DNA of 37,456 nt. Origin: Desulfobacterales bacterium (GTDB taxonomy: Bacteria; Desulfobacterota; Desulfobulbia; Desulfobulbales; JAGXFP01). The translations under genes were made by a program, and so were the position numbers. This document shows, one piece after another, positions 1 through 9,640 of the stretch. The stretch's first letter is position 1; each line of letters starts with the position of its first letter. Below the pieces are notes generated by a model. That model saw only the letters and a program-made list of their open reading frames with translations. It had not been told where the DNA came from and did not search any database. Location: assembly GCA_024637225.1 (NCBI GenBank), contig JAGXFP010000043.1, positions 1 through 37,456 of the forward strand, in the 5' to 3' direction.

Positions 1-376
1 GGATCATATTACGAATTCTCATTGAACCAAAAAGATACTTGGGATTGAATGATTTTTAAGTCATGATTTGTCTTGTACCTGTTGGGGGCAACTAAAGGAC
101 GATATGCCTGGGTTTTTTCCGCGTAGCGGTTCAGTTCTTACTGATTATCTTCAGTTATTTGAAATGCCAGGTTTTCGGAAGACATGTATAGAAAAATGGC
201 TTTTTGTATGCATATCGATCTTCACATGTAATCCATATTCGCAAGCAAAAGATGCGGAGGGATCGGCTGCTTATGTATTAAGGGGCTCGTGTCGGACCGG
301 AAGCGGGTTGGCTTTTCAGTCTGGCTCGAATTGCCGTCATTTTAAACGGGGTAATAATCCCCCTGTATAACGGTTC
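1..376. other. no supported gene at the left edge
   Basis: I see no convincing gene here. A 100-codon open frame on the plus strand (68-370) starts with TTG, has no ribosome binding site and a composition unlike a normal protein. The base composition is more AT-rich than the genes to the right. Near 345-370 there is a weak hairpin (ACGGGG facing CCCCCT) that could help end leftward transcription after serS, but its T-run is poor. Confidence 0.5.
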
Positions 377-1672
<1,296 letters not shown>

Positions 1673-1681
1673 TTATTTGTT

Positions 1682-1902
1682 CCTGAATCCGTAACGGCTT
1701 GGTAGAAAAACTTGCTTGATCCGTTTGTTGTTACGTAAAGTAATCGTTTTTTCACTGAAGCGCCTCGATTCACTCCGCCGCCCTGCGGGGCGTCCGATAA
1801 CGGCGCATCTGCCGCGTTGGCAACTCGTTAATATATCATCAGTATTATCAACATCGTTGCCGCCTTGCATCTGCACCGTTCTCGAACGCTCACGGATTCA
1901 GG
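1682..1902. repeat. dispersed repeat family A, copy 1
   Basis: A 221-bp element bounded by a perfect 11-bp terminal inverted repeat, CCTGAATCCGT on the left and ACGGATTCAGG on the right. It lies between serS and moeA. Its right half is strongly shared with 3252-3440 and 19073-19400, including the stretch from GATAACGGCG to the ACCGTTCTCGAACGCT region. It encodes no transposase and no plausible protein, so it resembles a miniature inverted-repeat (MITE-like) or structured-RNA repeat. The flank 1903-2039 holds nothing I recognise. Confidence 0.85.
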
Positions 1903-2039
1903 TTGTTTTTAGTAGAAGGTCTCTCGGGAAAAGCAACTTTTAGCATGGTAAACACTATAAATCAAGGCCGGCGGCGCCCGCTGGTTTAAGCCGGGGGGCC
2001 GCCATCCTTGCCGCGGTCCGGGCCAATGAAATCCTCTTT

Positions 2040-3248
2040 TCAGAAAAGTTGGGCGGTGGGATGGATGGTCAGAAGCTCCCCCTTTTCGAACCGCTTAGAT
2101 CCCGGCGGCAGGGGGAGGATGCAGTTGGCCTCGGCTTTGGCGCCGACGGGGCGGACCAGCAATTTTGCCCTGCTGAGCGAATATTCCCCTTCTTTCAAAA
2201 GGAGGAGGTTCCCCGGCTCGCGAGTAATGGTTTCGGCGAGCTCGGCCCGGAGTGATTTAGTGAAAGGGCCTCGGCTGCCATTGCTTTTCAGCAGGGCCGG
2301 TTTGACCAGTTCGTGGAAAAGCAGGTTGACGGCGGGGGGCGGACCGGGCAGGGCGAAGATCATGCTTTCGGCCAGAACGCCCAGGATGGTGGCCCGGCCC
2401 GGCCGGATTTGCAGGGAGTCGTAGACGGTCTTGATTTCAAGGCTGTTGAAAACCTCCCGCATCAGATCGAACTTGCCGGGGCCAACTCCGCCGGTCGTTA
2501 TAATCAGGGGAACGCGCGCCCCGATAAGCTCGGCCAGTTTGGCGGCAATGGTTTCGGTTCGGTCCGGGACGGTGGCCCGGGACCCGGTGACCCCGCCGGC
2601 GGATCTGATCAAGCCGTCGAGTAATAACCGGTTGCCGCTGATTACCTGGCCGGGCCGGGGCGGCTGCTCCCGGCTAACCAGTTCGCTGCCGGTGCAGACC
2701 ACGGCCGCCGCCGCTCTTTTATGCACCTTGATCCGGTCGATGCCGGCGGTGGCCAGTTGGGCCAGATGCGCCGGGGCGAGAACGGTTCCTGGCCGGACAA
2801 TGGTCTCTCCCCCGGCAAGGTCGCTGCCTTTCCTGCGGATATGACCGCCCGCGGGCGCCGCCCGGCTGACGATAATCGTCTGGTCTGTTCGCTCAACCTC
2901 TTCCTGGGTCAAAACGAGATCGCTCTCTTCCGGGAGGGCGGCGCCGGTCATGATCCTCAGGGCCGTTCCCCTTGCAAGACGCGGAAGATCCGTGTCGCCG
3001 GCGGCGATCTCGCCCGTGACCTTGAGGGAGATGGGGTGCCCGGCGCCGGCTCCCCGCAGATCGTTTGCTTTTACCGCATAACCGTCGCGGGTGGAGTGGT
3101 CGAAAGACGGTACCGGCAGAGCGGCCCTGAGCGGCGCCGCGGCGATTCTGCCCAAAGCGTTATCCAGCTCGATATCCTCCGGCGGAGTGGGGCGGGCGAG
3201 TTCCAGGATCAGGCGCTGCGCCTCGGTAAGGGTCAGGGAATTAGTCAT
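2040..3248 (-). CDS. moeA: molybdopterin molybdenumtransferase MoeA
   Basis: MoeA inserts molybdate into adenylylated molybdopterin, the late step of molybdenum cofactor synthesis. The 402-aa protein has the family's domain order. The N-terminal hallmark FDHSTRDGYAVK is at residues 49-60, the conserved RIMTGAALPE at 98-107, the MoCF-binding segment TTGGVGPGKFDLMREV around 250, and the small C-terminal beta domain from about 325. The neighbours mobA and mobB support the assignment. The ATG at 3248 has its only good Shine-Dalgarno-like sequence (CAGGAAG) directly upstream, and part of it comes from the terminal repeat of the adjacent element at 3252-3440. The partner adenylyltransferase (MogA type) is not in the window. 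Confidence 0.95.
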   Translation of the reverse strand: MTNSLTLTEAQRLILELARPTPPEDIELDNALGRIAAAPLRAALPVPSFDHSTRDGYAVKANDLRGAGAGHPISLKVTGEIAAGDTDLPRLARGTALRIMTGAALPEESDLVLTQEEVERTDQTIIVSRAAPAGGHIRRKGSDLAGGETIVRPGTVLAPAHLAQLATAGIDRIKVHKRAAAAVVCTGSELVSREQPPRPGQVISGNRLLLDGLIRSAGGVTGSRATVPDRTETIAAKLAELIGARVPLIITTGGVGPGKFDLMREVFNSLEIKTVYDSLQIRPGRATILGVLAESMIFALPGPPPAVNLLFHELVKPALLKSNGSRGPFTKSLRAELAETITREPGNLLLLKEGEYSLSRAKLLVRPVGAKAEANCILPLPPGSKRFEKGELLTIHPTAQLF

Positions 3249-3251
3249 CTT

Positions 3252-3440
3252 CCTGAATCCGTGACGGCTTAGCGGGGGATTTAACTTCCGTTTGTAATTG
3301 CATCAAATATTCGTTTTCCCTGGGTCGCCCGATAACGGCGTATCTGCCGCGTTGGCAACTCATTGATATACTATTAGTTTATTATCAACATCGTTGCCGC
3401 CTCGCATCCGCACCGTTCTCGAACGCTCAACGGATTCAGG
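3252..3440. repeat. dispersed repeat family A, copy 2
   Basis: A 189-bp copy with the same perfect 11-bp inverted ends. It fills the whole mobA-moeA gap: three bases separate it from the mobA stop codon (3444-3446) and three from the moeA start codon (3246-3248). The left third differs from copy 1, while the right part (GATAACGGCG onward) is nearly identical. Because both genes read leftward, it must be transcribed in the mobA-moeA message unless it ends or starts transcription itself. Confidence 0.85.
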
Positions 3441-3443
3441 ATC

Positions 3444-4019
3444 TTATCCGGGCAGATCGGCGACGGTGTTTATGTTGCGGAAGGAGTTCAGGCCCCCGGC
3501 CACTCTTAGGATCTCCGTCTCGTCAGCTTCCCTGACCTTCAGTTCGGCGAGGATCTTCTGAATCTTGCGATCGCCCCGGGCCAGATGGTGTTCGACTATC
3601 TCGACGATGTCCCGGCGGTAGACGGCGTGGAGAGGTTCCAGCCCTTTGGCGGTTCTGGGGACGACCGCGTCATAGCCTTCGGCCAGTTCGCAGAGATGGG
3701 TGATCAGCTTCCGGTCGAGAAAGGGCATGTCGCAGCCGGCCACAAACAGGAACGGAGTGGAGGCCGCGGTCAGGGCGGCATGGATCCCGGCCAGGGGGCC
3801 GGCGCCGGCATGGATGTCTCCGGCGCTCGGCCAGCCCAGGAAATCGTAATCCCCGGGGGTGTTGGTGATCAGCAGCCGGTGGGGGAAGAGATCCGCCAGG
3901 ACCGCGGCCGGGTATTCGATCAGGAAACCGTCCGCCAGCCTGGTCAGGGCCTTGTTCGAACCGAAACGGCTGCTTCTGCCCCCCGCCAGCAGGGTGCCGG
4001 TGAAATCAGCGCTTCGCAT
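3444..4019 (-). CDS. mobA: molybdenum cofactor guanylyltransferase MobA
   Basis: Transfers GMP from GTP to molybdenum cofactor to make the guanine dinucleotide form used by DMSO-reductase-family enzymes. The 191-aa length suits MobA. The nucleotide-binding signature LLAGGRSSRFGSNKAL is at residues 10-25 and the metal-binding GCDMPFL is near 97-103. The start overlaps the end of mobB by 14 bases, which suggests translational coupling. No strong ribosome binding site precedes the ATG at 4019. Downstream, a repeat element separates it from moeA. Confidence 0.93.
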   Translation of the reverse strand: MRSADFTGTLLAGGRSSRFGSNKALTRLADGFLIEYPAAVLADLFPHRLLITNTPGDYDFLGWPSAGDIHAGAGPLAGIHAALTAASTPFLFVAGCDMPFLDRKLITHLCELAEGYDAVVPRTAKGLEPLHAVYRRDIVEIVEHHLARGDRKIQKILAELKVREADETEILRVAGGLNSFRNINTVADLPG

Positions 4020-4677
4020 CGTCCGGCCCGGTGCGGATGGTGATGGTGATTTCCCTGGCGTTTCGGCACCCTTTCAGGGAGGCGGTCATCCCGCCGACGG
4101 CCCTGCCGATGAACGATTCGACAAAGCTGTTAAGGGCTACCGGTTTGCCGTCCACCAGCATGGTGGTCGCCGGGCGGTGCGGCTGGTCGATAAAATTAGT
4201 GATCAGGAAATCGGCGATCTCCTCGATATCGGTCAGGCCGAAATGGGTCAGGTCCTTGATCGGTTTGGAGTCGCTGATCATGGCGACCCAGGTCCGGTCG
4301 CGATTTTCCAGGGGGGTGGCGTGGGCGGCGCGGCGGAAGAGTTCGATCTTGGGCAGGCCCGTTGACTTGTAACCCTCGGCGATGACCAGATCGACATCGT
4401 AGTAGTAGCGCTCGATTAACTCCTCAATCGCCTGGTCGTGGTCGACATCGCGGATCACCCCGAGGCCGGTTGGCGAGGAGAGGGCTACAACGTGCGCGCC
4501 CGCCTGTTTGTGCCGCCAGGTATCCTTGCCTTCCCGGTCCATCTCGAAGCGGTGGACATGGTGCTTGACCGTGCCGATCCGATAGCCCCGGCGGTTCAGG
4601 GCCGGGATCAGTTTTTCGAGCATGGTGGTTTTGCCGCTGTCCGGTCTGCCGACCAGGGCAACTATCTGGGGGGGCAT
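4006..4677 (-). CDS. mobB: MobB, molybdopterin-guanine dinucleotide biosynthesis adapter, with C-terminal extension
   Basis: GTP-binding adapter that assists MobA. The P-loop GRPDSGKTT is at residues 10-18 (Lys16). It is followed by the MobB-typical GTVKHHVHRFEMDREGKDT and HKQAGAHVV segments. The 223-aa protein is some 50 residues longer than the compact MobB form. The extra tail, from about residue 165, contains MLVDGKPVALNSFVESFIG and a basic TASLKGCRNAREI segment; I do not know its role. It lies between the HIT gene (16-bp gap) and mobA (14-bp overlap), so the three are probably one transcript. Confidence 0.9.
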   Translation of the reverse strand: MPPQIVALVGRPDSGKTTMLEKLIPALNRRGYRIGTVKHHVHRFEMDREGKDTWRHKQAGAHVVALSSPTGLGVIRDVDHDQAIEELIERYYYDVDLVIAEGYKSTGLPKIELFRRAAHATPLENRDRTWVAMISDSKPIKDLTHFGLTDIEEIADFLITNFIDQPHRPATTMLVDGKPVALNSFVESFIGRAVGGMTASLKGCRNAREITITIRTGPDDAKR

Positions 4678-4693
4678 ATCGGGAGGAATTCGC

Positions 4694-5035
4694 TCAGCCC
4701 GGCGGCCAGGTCATCGCCCGCCCGCCCAGGACATGGAGGTGGATATGAAATACCGACTGCCCGGCGTCAGCGCCGTTGTTGATGACCAGGCGAAAGCCGC
4801 TGCCGATTCCGTGTTCGCGGGCCAGATCGCCGCCCTTTTTGATCATTCTGCCGATCAGGCCGGTGTCCGGTTCTTCGATGCTGCCCGGCCCTTTGATGTG
4901 TTTTTTGGGAATTACCAGGAAATGGGTCGGCGCCTGGGGGTGCAGATCAAAAAAGGCCAGCATTTCATCGTCTTCATAGAGTTTGTTGGCTGGAATTTCT
5001 CCCGAAACGATCTTGCAGAAAATACAGTCACTCAT
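4694..5035 (-). CDS. HIT-family nucleotide phosphohydrolase (HinT-like)
   Basis: Small cytoplasmic histidine-triad protein that hydrolyses nucleoside phosphoramidates or adenylylated intermediates. The triad H-x-H-x-H is at residues 97, 99 and 101 (FHIHLHVLGG), and the N-terminal CIFC (Cys4, Cys7) is typical of the branch that binds zinc. I place the start at the ATG at 5035, giving 113 aa, because it is preceded by GGAGGAG. A longer frame begins 13 codons upstream, at 5074, without that signal. It is first in the leftward HIT-mobB-mobA series. Confidence 0.93.
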   Translation of the reverse strand: MSDCIFCKIVSGEIPANKLYEDDEMLAFFDLHPQAPTHFLVIPKKHIKGPGSIEEPDTGLIGRMIKKGGDLAREHGIGSGFRLVINNGADAGQSVFHIHLHVLGGRAMTWPPG

Positions 5036-5069
5036 GCCTTCTCCTCCGGTGGTTGATTGCTCCATATTT

Positions 5070-5152
5070 GACAAACTCGCAAAAAGTCAGGAGATGTTAA
5101 GCAAAAAGTTCGATAAACGCCCGCAGGAGATCGGACCGTTTGCGACGCCAGC
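5070..5152. repeat. short dispersed repeat with TCGCAAAAAGTC end (family B)
   Basis: The left end GACAAACTCGCAAAAAGTC and the right end CGTTTGCGACGCC match, in inverted order, the two ends of the element at 30931-31102. The end sequence also occurs in the hairpin at 28279-28336. It lies in the gap between the divergent HIT gene and gspE. No coding potential is seen. Confidence 0.6.
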
Positions 5153-5191
5153 AATAATTAAACCGGAGATGGGCGGCGATGTCAAACCTAA

Positions 5192-5220
5192 TTGGCATCT
5201 GCGGCGGGCATGGTTATATT
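5192..5220 (+). promoter_or_regulatory. sigma70-like promoter for the gsp operon
   Basis: TTGGCA at 5192-5197, a 17-bp spacer and TATATT at 5215-5220. It would give a leader of about 125 nt before gspE. The leader holds two small hairpins close to the gene: GCGTGG/CCACGC at 5291-5309, and GCGGTTGC facing GCAATCGC at about 5313-5331. I do not recognise a known riboswitch there. Confidence 0.5.
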
Positions 5221-5353
5221 CCTAAATCAGCCGGGCGGATAAATGTCTCGCCAAATGCATGGGTTTTTAGTATATTTTCTCCGTTAAATTGCGTGGTTAA
5301 ACCCCACGCGGCGGCGGTTGCTCCGCAATCGCAAATCCTAAAGAATCGTTCGG

Positions 5354-7045
5354 GTGTATTTGATGAATGAATTGGTCTTTTCAGGGGAGCGGCGCTTGAT
5401 CGGCGAGATGCTGGTCGGGGCCGGCAAGGTCGAGTCCATGCAGCTTGAACGGGCTCTCTCGCATCAGGCCACGATGTCAACCAGGGTTGGTGAAATCCTG
5501 ATCACCCTGGGTTATGTCAGCGAGGACGATGTCGTCGAGGTCCTGGCAGAGCAGCTCGCCCTGCCGCTATACGTGCCCGGACCAGATGACGATTTCGTCG
5601 CCCCCGAAGTTTCCGAGTTTTTTCATCGCAGCCACCCCTTTGCCCTGGTTTTCCGGGGTGAACTCGAAAAACTCCTGCTGGTCAGCGACCCGACCGACGG
5701 CGACCTGTTCGCGGCCATGGATGCCCTCTCTCCCGACCAATACGAGGTGCGGCTGATCTCGGAAACAGCCCTCAAGAAGATCATGGCCGATGAATACGGA
5801 TTGACTGCCGGCGATGGCGACAACGACAATCTGCTGGTCGATGAGTCGGATGTGGACCGCTTGAAGGACATGGCCTCGGAAGCGCCGGTTATCAAGTATG
5901 TCAACAGTCTGATTGACGCGGCGGTCGGTCGCAGGGCCAGCGATATTCACATGGAACCCCAGGAAGAGGGGCTGCTTGCCAGATTCCGGGTGGACGGCAT
6001 CCTTCAGGATTTCGAAAATCCTCCCCATCATCTCCAGGCCGCGATAATTTCGAGGATCAAACTGATGGCCGCCCTGGATATCGCCGAGCGCCGCCTGCCC
6101 CAGGACGGTAAGATCGGCATGCGGATTTCAGGCAAGGAAATCGACCTGCGGGTTTCGACCCTGCCCACCGTTCACGGGGAAGGCATCGTGATCCGGATCC
6201 TGGAGAAGGCCTCGATTATCCTGGACCTGGACAGTCTCGGCATGCAGCCTGAAATGGAGGTTTTATTCCGGAAAACCCTGAAGACCCAGGACGGCATTAT
6301 TCTGGTTACCGGACCGACCGGCAGCGGCAAGACCACCACCCTCTATTGCGCCCTGAACCAGATCAGTAACGAGACCAACAAGGTCATCACCATCGAGGAT
6401 CCTGTCGAGTATCAGTTGAAGGGGATCAACCAGATCCAGGTCCGGCCGGAGATCGACCTCACCTTTGCCAAGGGGCTGCGCTCCATCGTTCGCCAGGACC
6501 CGGACGTGATCATGATCGGCGAGATTCGCGATCTGGAGACCGCCGAGATAGCGGTCCAGTCCTCCCTGACCGGCCATCTGGTCTTCAGCACCCTGCATAC
6601 CAACGATGCAATTTCGGCGGTGACCCGGATGGTCGACCTGGGTATCGAGCGTTTTCTGCTGGTTTCCTCGCTGCGGGCGGTGCTCGGTCAGCGCCTGGTC
6701 AGAAGGATCTGCCCGATCTGCAAGGAGGACAAAGGCCTCGCCTCGGAGATCCTGGGGGAGGTGCCGGTTGAAGGGGATTTCAACCTTTACGAGGGCCGGG
6801 GCTGCAGCCATTGCGGCAACAGCGGCTATTCCGGCCGGCTCGGCCTCTACGAACTGCTGGTGATCAACGAGGCCATGGCCAGGACCATCTCGTCCATGGG
6901 AAGCTCCAGAAGGGGAAGCGATCTGGCGGACCTTAAGAAAATAGCCAGGGAGAGCGGCTTTATCACCATGTATGAAGACGGACTGTTCAAGGCCCGGCAA
7001 GGAATTACCTCGCTGGCCGAGGTGCTCCGGGTTACCGGCGGGTGA
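5354..7045 (+). CDS. gspE: type II secretion ATPase GspE
   Basis: Cytoplasmic hexameric ATPase that powers pseudopilus assembly. The N-terminal MshEN/T2SSE_N domain spans roughly residues 10-160. Walker A GPTGSGKTTT is near 319-328, the Asp box RQDPDVIMIGEIRD near 379-392, and the His box GHLVFSTLHTNDA near 406-418. A zinc tetracysteine follows, with Cys453/456 and Cys484/487. The 563-aa length is normal. The longest frame starts at a GTG at 5354; an ATG three codons later (5363) is equally possible, and neither has a strong ribosome binding site. First gene of the operon, six bases before gspF. Confidence 0.95.
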   Translation: MYLMNELVFSGERRLIGEMLVGAGKVESMQLERALSHQATMSTRVGEILITLGYVSEDDVVEVLAEQLALPLYVPGPDDDFVAPEVSEFFHRSHPFALVFRGELEKLLLVSDPTDGDLFAAMDALSPDQYEVRLISETALKKIMADEYGLTAGDGDNDNLLVDESDVDRLKDMASEAPVIKYVNSLIDAAVGRRASDIHMEPQEEGLLARFRVDGILQDFENPPHHLQAAIISRIKLMAALDIAERRLPQDGKIGMRISGKEIDLRVSTLPTVHGEGIVIRILEKASIILDLDSLGMQPEMEVLFRKTLKTQDGIILVTGPTGSGKTTTLYCALNQISNETNKVITIEDPVEYQLKGINQIQVRPEIDLTFAKGLRSIVRQDPDVIMIGEIRDLETAEIAVQSSLTGHLVFSTLHTNDAISAVTRMVDLGIERFLLVSSLRAVLGQRLVRRICPICKEDKGLASEILGEVPVEGDFNLYEGRGCSHCGNSGYSGRLGLYELLVINEAMARTISSMGSSRRGSDLADLKKIARESGFITMYEDGLFKARQGITSLAEVLRVTGG

Positions 7046-7051
7046 TAGGGG

Positions 7052-8266
7052 ATGCCGTTATTCAGCTATACAGCCCAGGACCCCGCCAACAACATCAAAC
7101 GCGGCACTCTGGACGACGCGAACCGGGAGGCGGTTGCCGCCCGGCTCCTTAAGTCGGGCCTGCGGCCCATGGAGATTCGCCGGGCCCATGAAAGAAAAAG
7201 CGGTTTCACCTTCAAGGGGCTCCGGCAAAGCCGGGTCTCCAACCAGGACATCGATTTTTTCACCAAACAGGTTTCCCTGCTGCTGGGGGCGGGTTTGTCC
7301 CTGGACCGCTCTCTGCGGACCATCAGGCAGCACAGTCACAATGGCGCCTTTAGCGAGTTCGTCGGCGACATCGAGCGAAAACTCAAGGAGGGCAACTCGT
7401 TTTCGGAGGCCCTGGCCGCTTATCCCAAATTCTTTTCGCCGATGTATGTGAGTATCGTCCGGGCCGGAGAAGAGGGTGGCATCCTTCCGGCGATGCTGAC
7501 CAGGATCGCCGAGTATCAGGCAGCCTCCCAGGAGCTTAGAAAGTTTATTGTTTCCGCCTCGATCTATCCCGCCTTCCTGCTGCTGGTCGGCCTGGCAGCG
7601 GTGATTATTCTGGTTACCGCCATCCTGCCGCGCTTTGAGCTCTTGTTCGAAGGAATGGGCCATGAGCTGCCGGTTCAGGTCCGGATCATGATCGACTCGG
7701 CCGCTTTTATCAGCGATCATCTCGTTATCACCCTTATGCTTCTGGCCGGGGCGCCCCTGCTTCTGATCCAGTATCTGCGCAGCGCCCGGGGCCGGGAAAC
7801 CCTGGACCGGTTATCGATCCGGCTGCCGGTTATCTCTTCATTTGTCAGGGATCTGGAGACGACCAGGATTTTCAGGACCCTTGAGGTGCTGGTCAACAAC
7901 GGAGTCCATCTGGCCACGGCCCTGAAAATCAGCAGCGGGGTCGCCGGCAACCGGGAGTTTCAGCGCCTGCTTAATCAGGCCACCACCGCCTTGAAGGAAG
8001 GCCAGCGGGTCGGGCTGAAACTTAAAGGGGCCGGATTGCTCCCCGATCTGGCCGGCGATCTTCTCGCGGTGGGGGAGGATTCCGGGCGGGTCGGCCCGGT
8101 CTGTGGACAGATTGCCGATCACTATGAGGAGAGCCTGCGGATGAAGACCAAGCGGATCATCGCCCTGATCGAGCCTATCTTTATCCTCTGTATCGCCCTG
8201 GTTGCCGGCTATGTGGTTATCTCCATGCTTTCCGTGATCCTCAGCATCAATGATATCGCCGGATGA
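7052..8266 (+). CDS. gspF: type II secretion inner-membrane platform protein GspF
   Basis: Polytopic inner-membrane protein that couples the GspE ATPase to the pseudopilus. The 404 aa contain two T2SSF repeats (about 70-193 and 272-395). Each has the conserved FTKQVSLLLGAGLSLDRSL-like start or its degenerate second copy (DLETTRIFRTLEVLVNNGV). Hydrophobic segments lie near 170-195, 222-242 and 375-400. The N-terminal SYTAQDPANNIKRGTLDDAN is typical of GspF. The ATG at 7052 is preceded by AGGGG. The stop overlaps the gspH start as ATGA. Confidence 0.95.
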   Translation: MPLFSYTAQDPANNIKRGTLDDANREAVAARLLKSGLRPMEIRRAHERKSGFTFKGLRQSRVSNQDIDFFTKQVSLLLGAGLSLDRSLRTIRQHSHNGAFSEFVGDIERKLKEGNSFSEALAAYPKFFSPMYVSIVRAGEEGGILPAMLTRIAEYQAASQELRKFIVSASIYPAFLLLVGLAAVIILVTAILPRFELLFEGMGHELPVQVRIMIDSAAFISDHLVITLMLLAGAPLLLIQYLRSARGRETLDRLSIRLPVISSFVRDLETTRIFRTLEVLVNNGVHLATALKISSGVAGNREFQRLLNQATTALKEGQRVGLKLKGAGLLPDLAGDLLAVGEDSGRVGPVCGQIADHYEESLRMKTKRIIALIEPIFILCIALVAGYVVISMLSVILSINDIAG

Positions 8267-8718
8267 ATTACGGCGCTGGTCACCGCAGAGCCCCCTTGTT
8301 TTTCGGCGCCGGGGGCTTTTCCCTTTTCGAGGTGCTCGCGGTCCTGGTTATCCTGGGGATCATGGCCGGTACCGCCACTCCGACCGTGGGCCGGATCTTC
8401 GACAATATGCGCTTTCGCCAGCAGGTCGAAAACTTCAGTGCCGTTCTGCGCTACGGCAAGCTGGTGGCGGTTACCCGTCGGGAAGTGGTGGCGCTCCGGC
8501 TGGGTGAGGGCGATGAATGCGTTTTTGTGCTGAGCGGCGCGGTGGAAGAGAGCCGGGACTGCGATCTCGACGAGGAAGATGTCCTGACCATGGCGCCCGG
8601 CGAGATCTTCTTTTATCCCCAGGGGACCGCAACCCCCGCCCTGCTGACTTTCGAGAAGGGGGAGCGGGTCAAGAGAATCAGGCTGGACCTGCTCACCGCC
8701 CGGCCCCGCTTTGAATAA
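8263..8718 (+). CDS. gspH: type II secretion minor pseudopilin GspH
   Basis: Minor pseudopilin with a type IV prepilin leader. Cleavage is expected between Gly18 and Phe19 (GGFSLFEV), with the conserved Glu at mature position 5 (Glu23) inside a single hydrophobic helix. The pattern LRYGKLVAVTRREVVALRL after the helix is characteristic of the GspH/FimT family. The 151-aa length fits. The start ATG overlaps the gspF stop, so it is translationally coupled. The leader before the cleavage site is rather hydrophobic (PLFFGAGG). Confidence 0.88.
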   Translation: MNYGAGHRRAPLFFGAGGFSLFEVLAVLVILGIMAGTATPTVGRIFDNMRFRQQVENFSAVLRYGKLVAVTRREVVALRLGEGDECVFVLSGAVEESRDCDLDEEDVLTMAPGEIFFYPQGTATPALLTFEKGERVKRIRLDLLTARPRFE

Positions 8719-8753
8719 TTTTGGCCGGCGCCGGCCGGATCTGAATTGCTGCT

Positions 8754-9320
8754 ATGTCTAATAATCATCGTGAAATGAAGGGAGGCTTCGCCCAGAAAGG
8801 GGTCACCCTGGTCGAGCTGCTGGTGGCGATGCTCCTTCTGGTCATGGTCACCTCGATGCTGTACTCGATGCTGAACGTCGGCATAAAATTTACCCGGAAA
8901 GGCGAGGACCGTCTGGCCTCCCTGGAAGTCGAGCGATCCCTCCTGGAGGTTCTCCATCGCCAGGTGCACGGGGTCTGGTATGACAAGACGGAAAAGAAGG
9001 CGATGATCTCAACCGAACGGGATATGCTGAAGTTGATTACCACCTCGCCGCTGCTCGACCACCATGCCGGTCTGGTGCTGGCCGTCTACTGGTACGATGC
9101 CGGTGATCGGACCCTCTACTACACCGAAAAAAGTGATTTTTTTAATATCGATTACGGCGAGAACTATTTCCCCGCCGCCGACGAAATGACCGTCCTGCTG
9201 GGTGATGCCGATGATCTTGACTGGCAATTCGATGAAAACGAAGGGGTGCTGACCGTATCCTATCAGGGCCGCAGCCATGAGATGTGGCCCCGGGTCTGGC
9301 CGCCGGAGGTAGGACCATGA
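8754..9320 (+). CDS. gspJ: type II secretion minor pseudopilin GspJ
   Basis: Prepilin-type N-terminus KGVTLVELLVAM, with cleavage after Gly16 and Glu at mature position 5 (Glu21), followed by a long hydrophobic helix. The 188-aa size and the C-terminal motif LTVSYQGRSHEMWPRVWPPE fit GspJ, which sits at the pseudopilus tip with GspI and GspK. The ATG at 8754 lacks a clear ribosome binding site; an in-frame ATG at 8775 is an alternative. The stop overlaps gspI as ATGA. A 35-bp gap before the gene contains a perfect 14-bp palindrome (8723-8736). Confidence 0.85.
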   Translation: MSNNHREMKGGFAQKGVTLVELLVAMLLLVMVTSMLYSMLNVGIKFTRKGEDRLASLEVERSLLEVLHRQVHGVWYDKTEKKAMISTERDMLKLITTSPLLDHHAGLVLAVYWYDAGDRTLYYTEKSDFFNIDYGENYFPAADEMTVLLGDADDLDWQFDENEGVLTVSYQGRSHEMWPRVWPPEVGP

Positions 9321-9640
9321 AGAGCGGTGCCGGCAGGATAATCAAGGGCGCCGCCGCTTTTACCCTCCTGGAGGTCTTGCTGGCGGTAACCATTCTGGGC
9401 ATGGCCTATCTGGCGATTATGCAGAATTTTTCCATGTCCATGCGGAATATCGACCGGGTGGCCCGCAATGCCGAGCGGACGGCGGCGGGCCGCGATGAAC
9501 TGGAGCGACATTTTATGGTCGGCAATATCCGCGAGGATGTCGACGGCGAAGTCTTTGTCGAAGGGAACAAGTACGTGGTGGTGCGGGTGGCCGATGAAGA
9601 ATCCGGCAAGCTGGTCACCCTGTGCCTGAAGGAGCTATGA
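9317..9640 (+). CDS. gspI: type II secretion minor pseudopilin GspI
   Basis: Short pseudopilin (107 aa) with the cleavage context AAAFTLLEVLLAV. The residue before the cut is Ala14 rather than the usual Gly, and Glu19 is at mature position 5. The N-terminal helix and the RTAAGRDELERHF segment fit GspI. I chose the ATG at 9317 because it overlaps the gspJ stop (ATGA), like most junctions in this operon; a longer frame from 9284 would spoil the leader. The stop overlaps gspK. Confidence 0.85.
   Translation: MKSGAGRIIKGAAAFTLLEVLLAVTILGMAYLAIMQNFSMSMRNIDRVARNAERTAAGRDELERHFMVGNIREDVDGEVFVEGNKYVVVRVADEESGKLVTLCLKEL

Noticed and set aside
68..370. 100-codon plus-strand open frame at the left edge
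   Set aside because: TTG start, no ribosome binding site and no recognisable protein pattern.
1673..1876. Small minus-strand frames starting MQMQGGND in repeat copies 1 and 3
   Set aside because: They share only the first residues because the DNA repeats; they diverge and shift afterwards and are absent from copy 2, so they are not genes.
5221..5353. Riboswitch in the gspE leader
   Set aside because: Two small hairpins are present but no match to a riboswitch consensus that I can recognise.
8723..8736. Perfect 14-bp palindrome GGCCGGCGCCGGCC between gspH and gspJ
   Set aside because: A GC-only palindrome is not surprising in this composition, and no further sign of function is seen.
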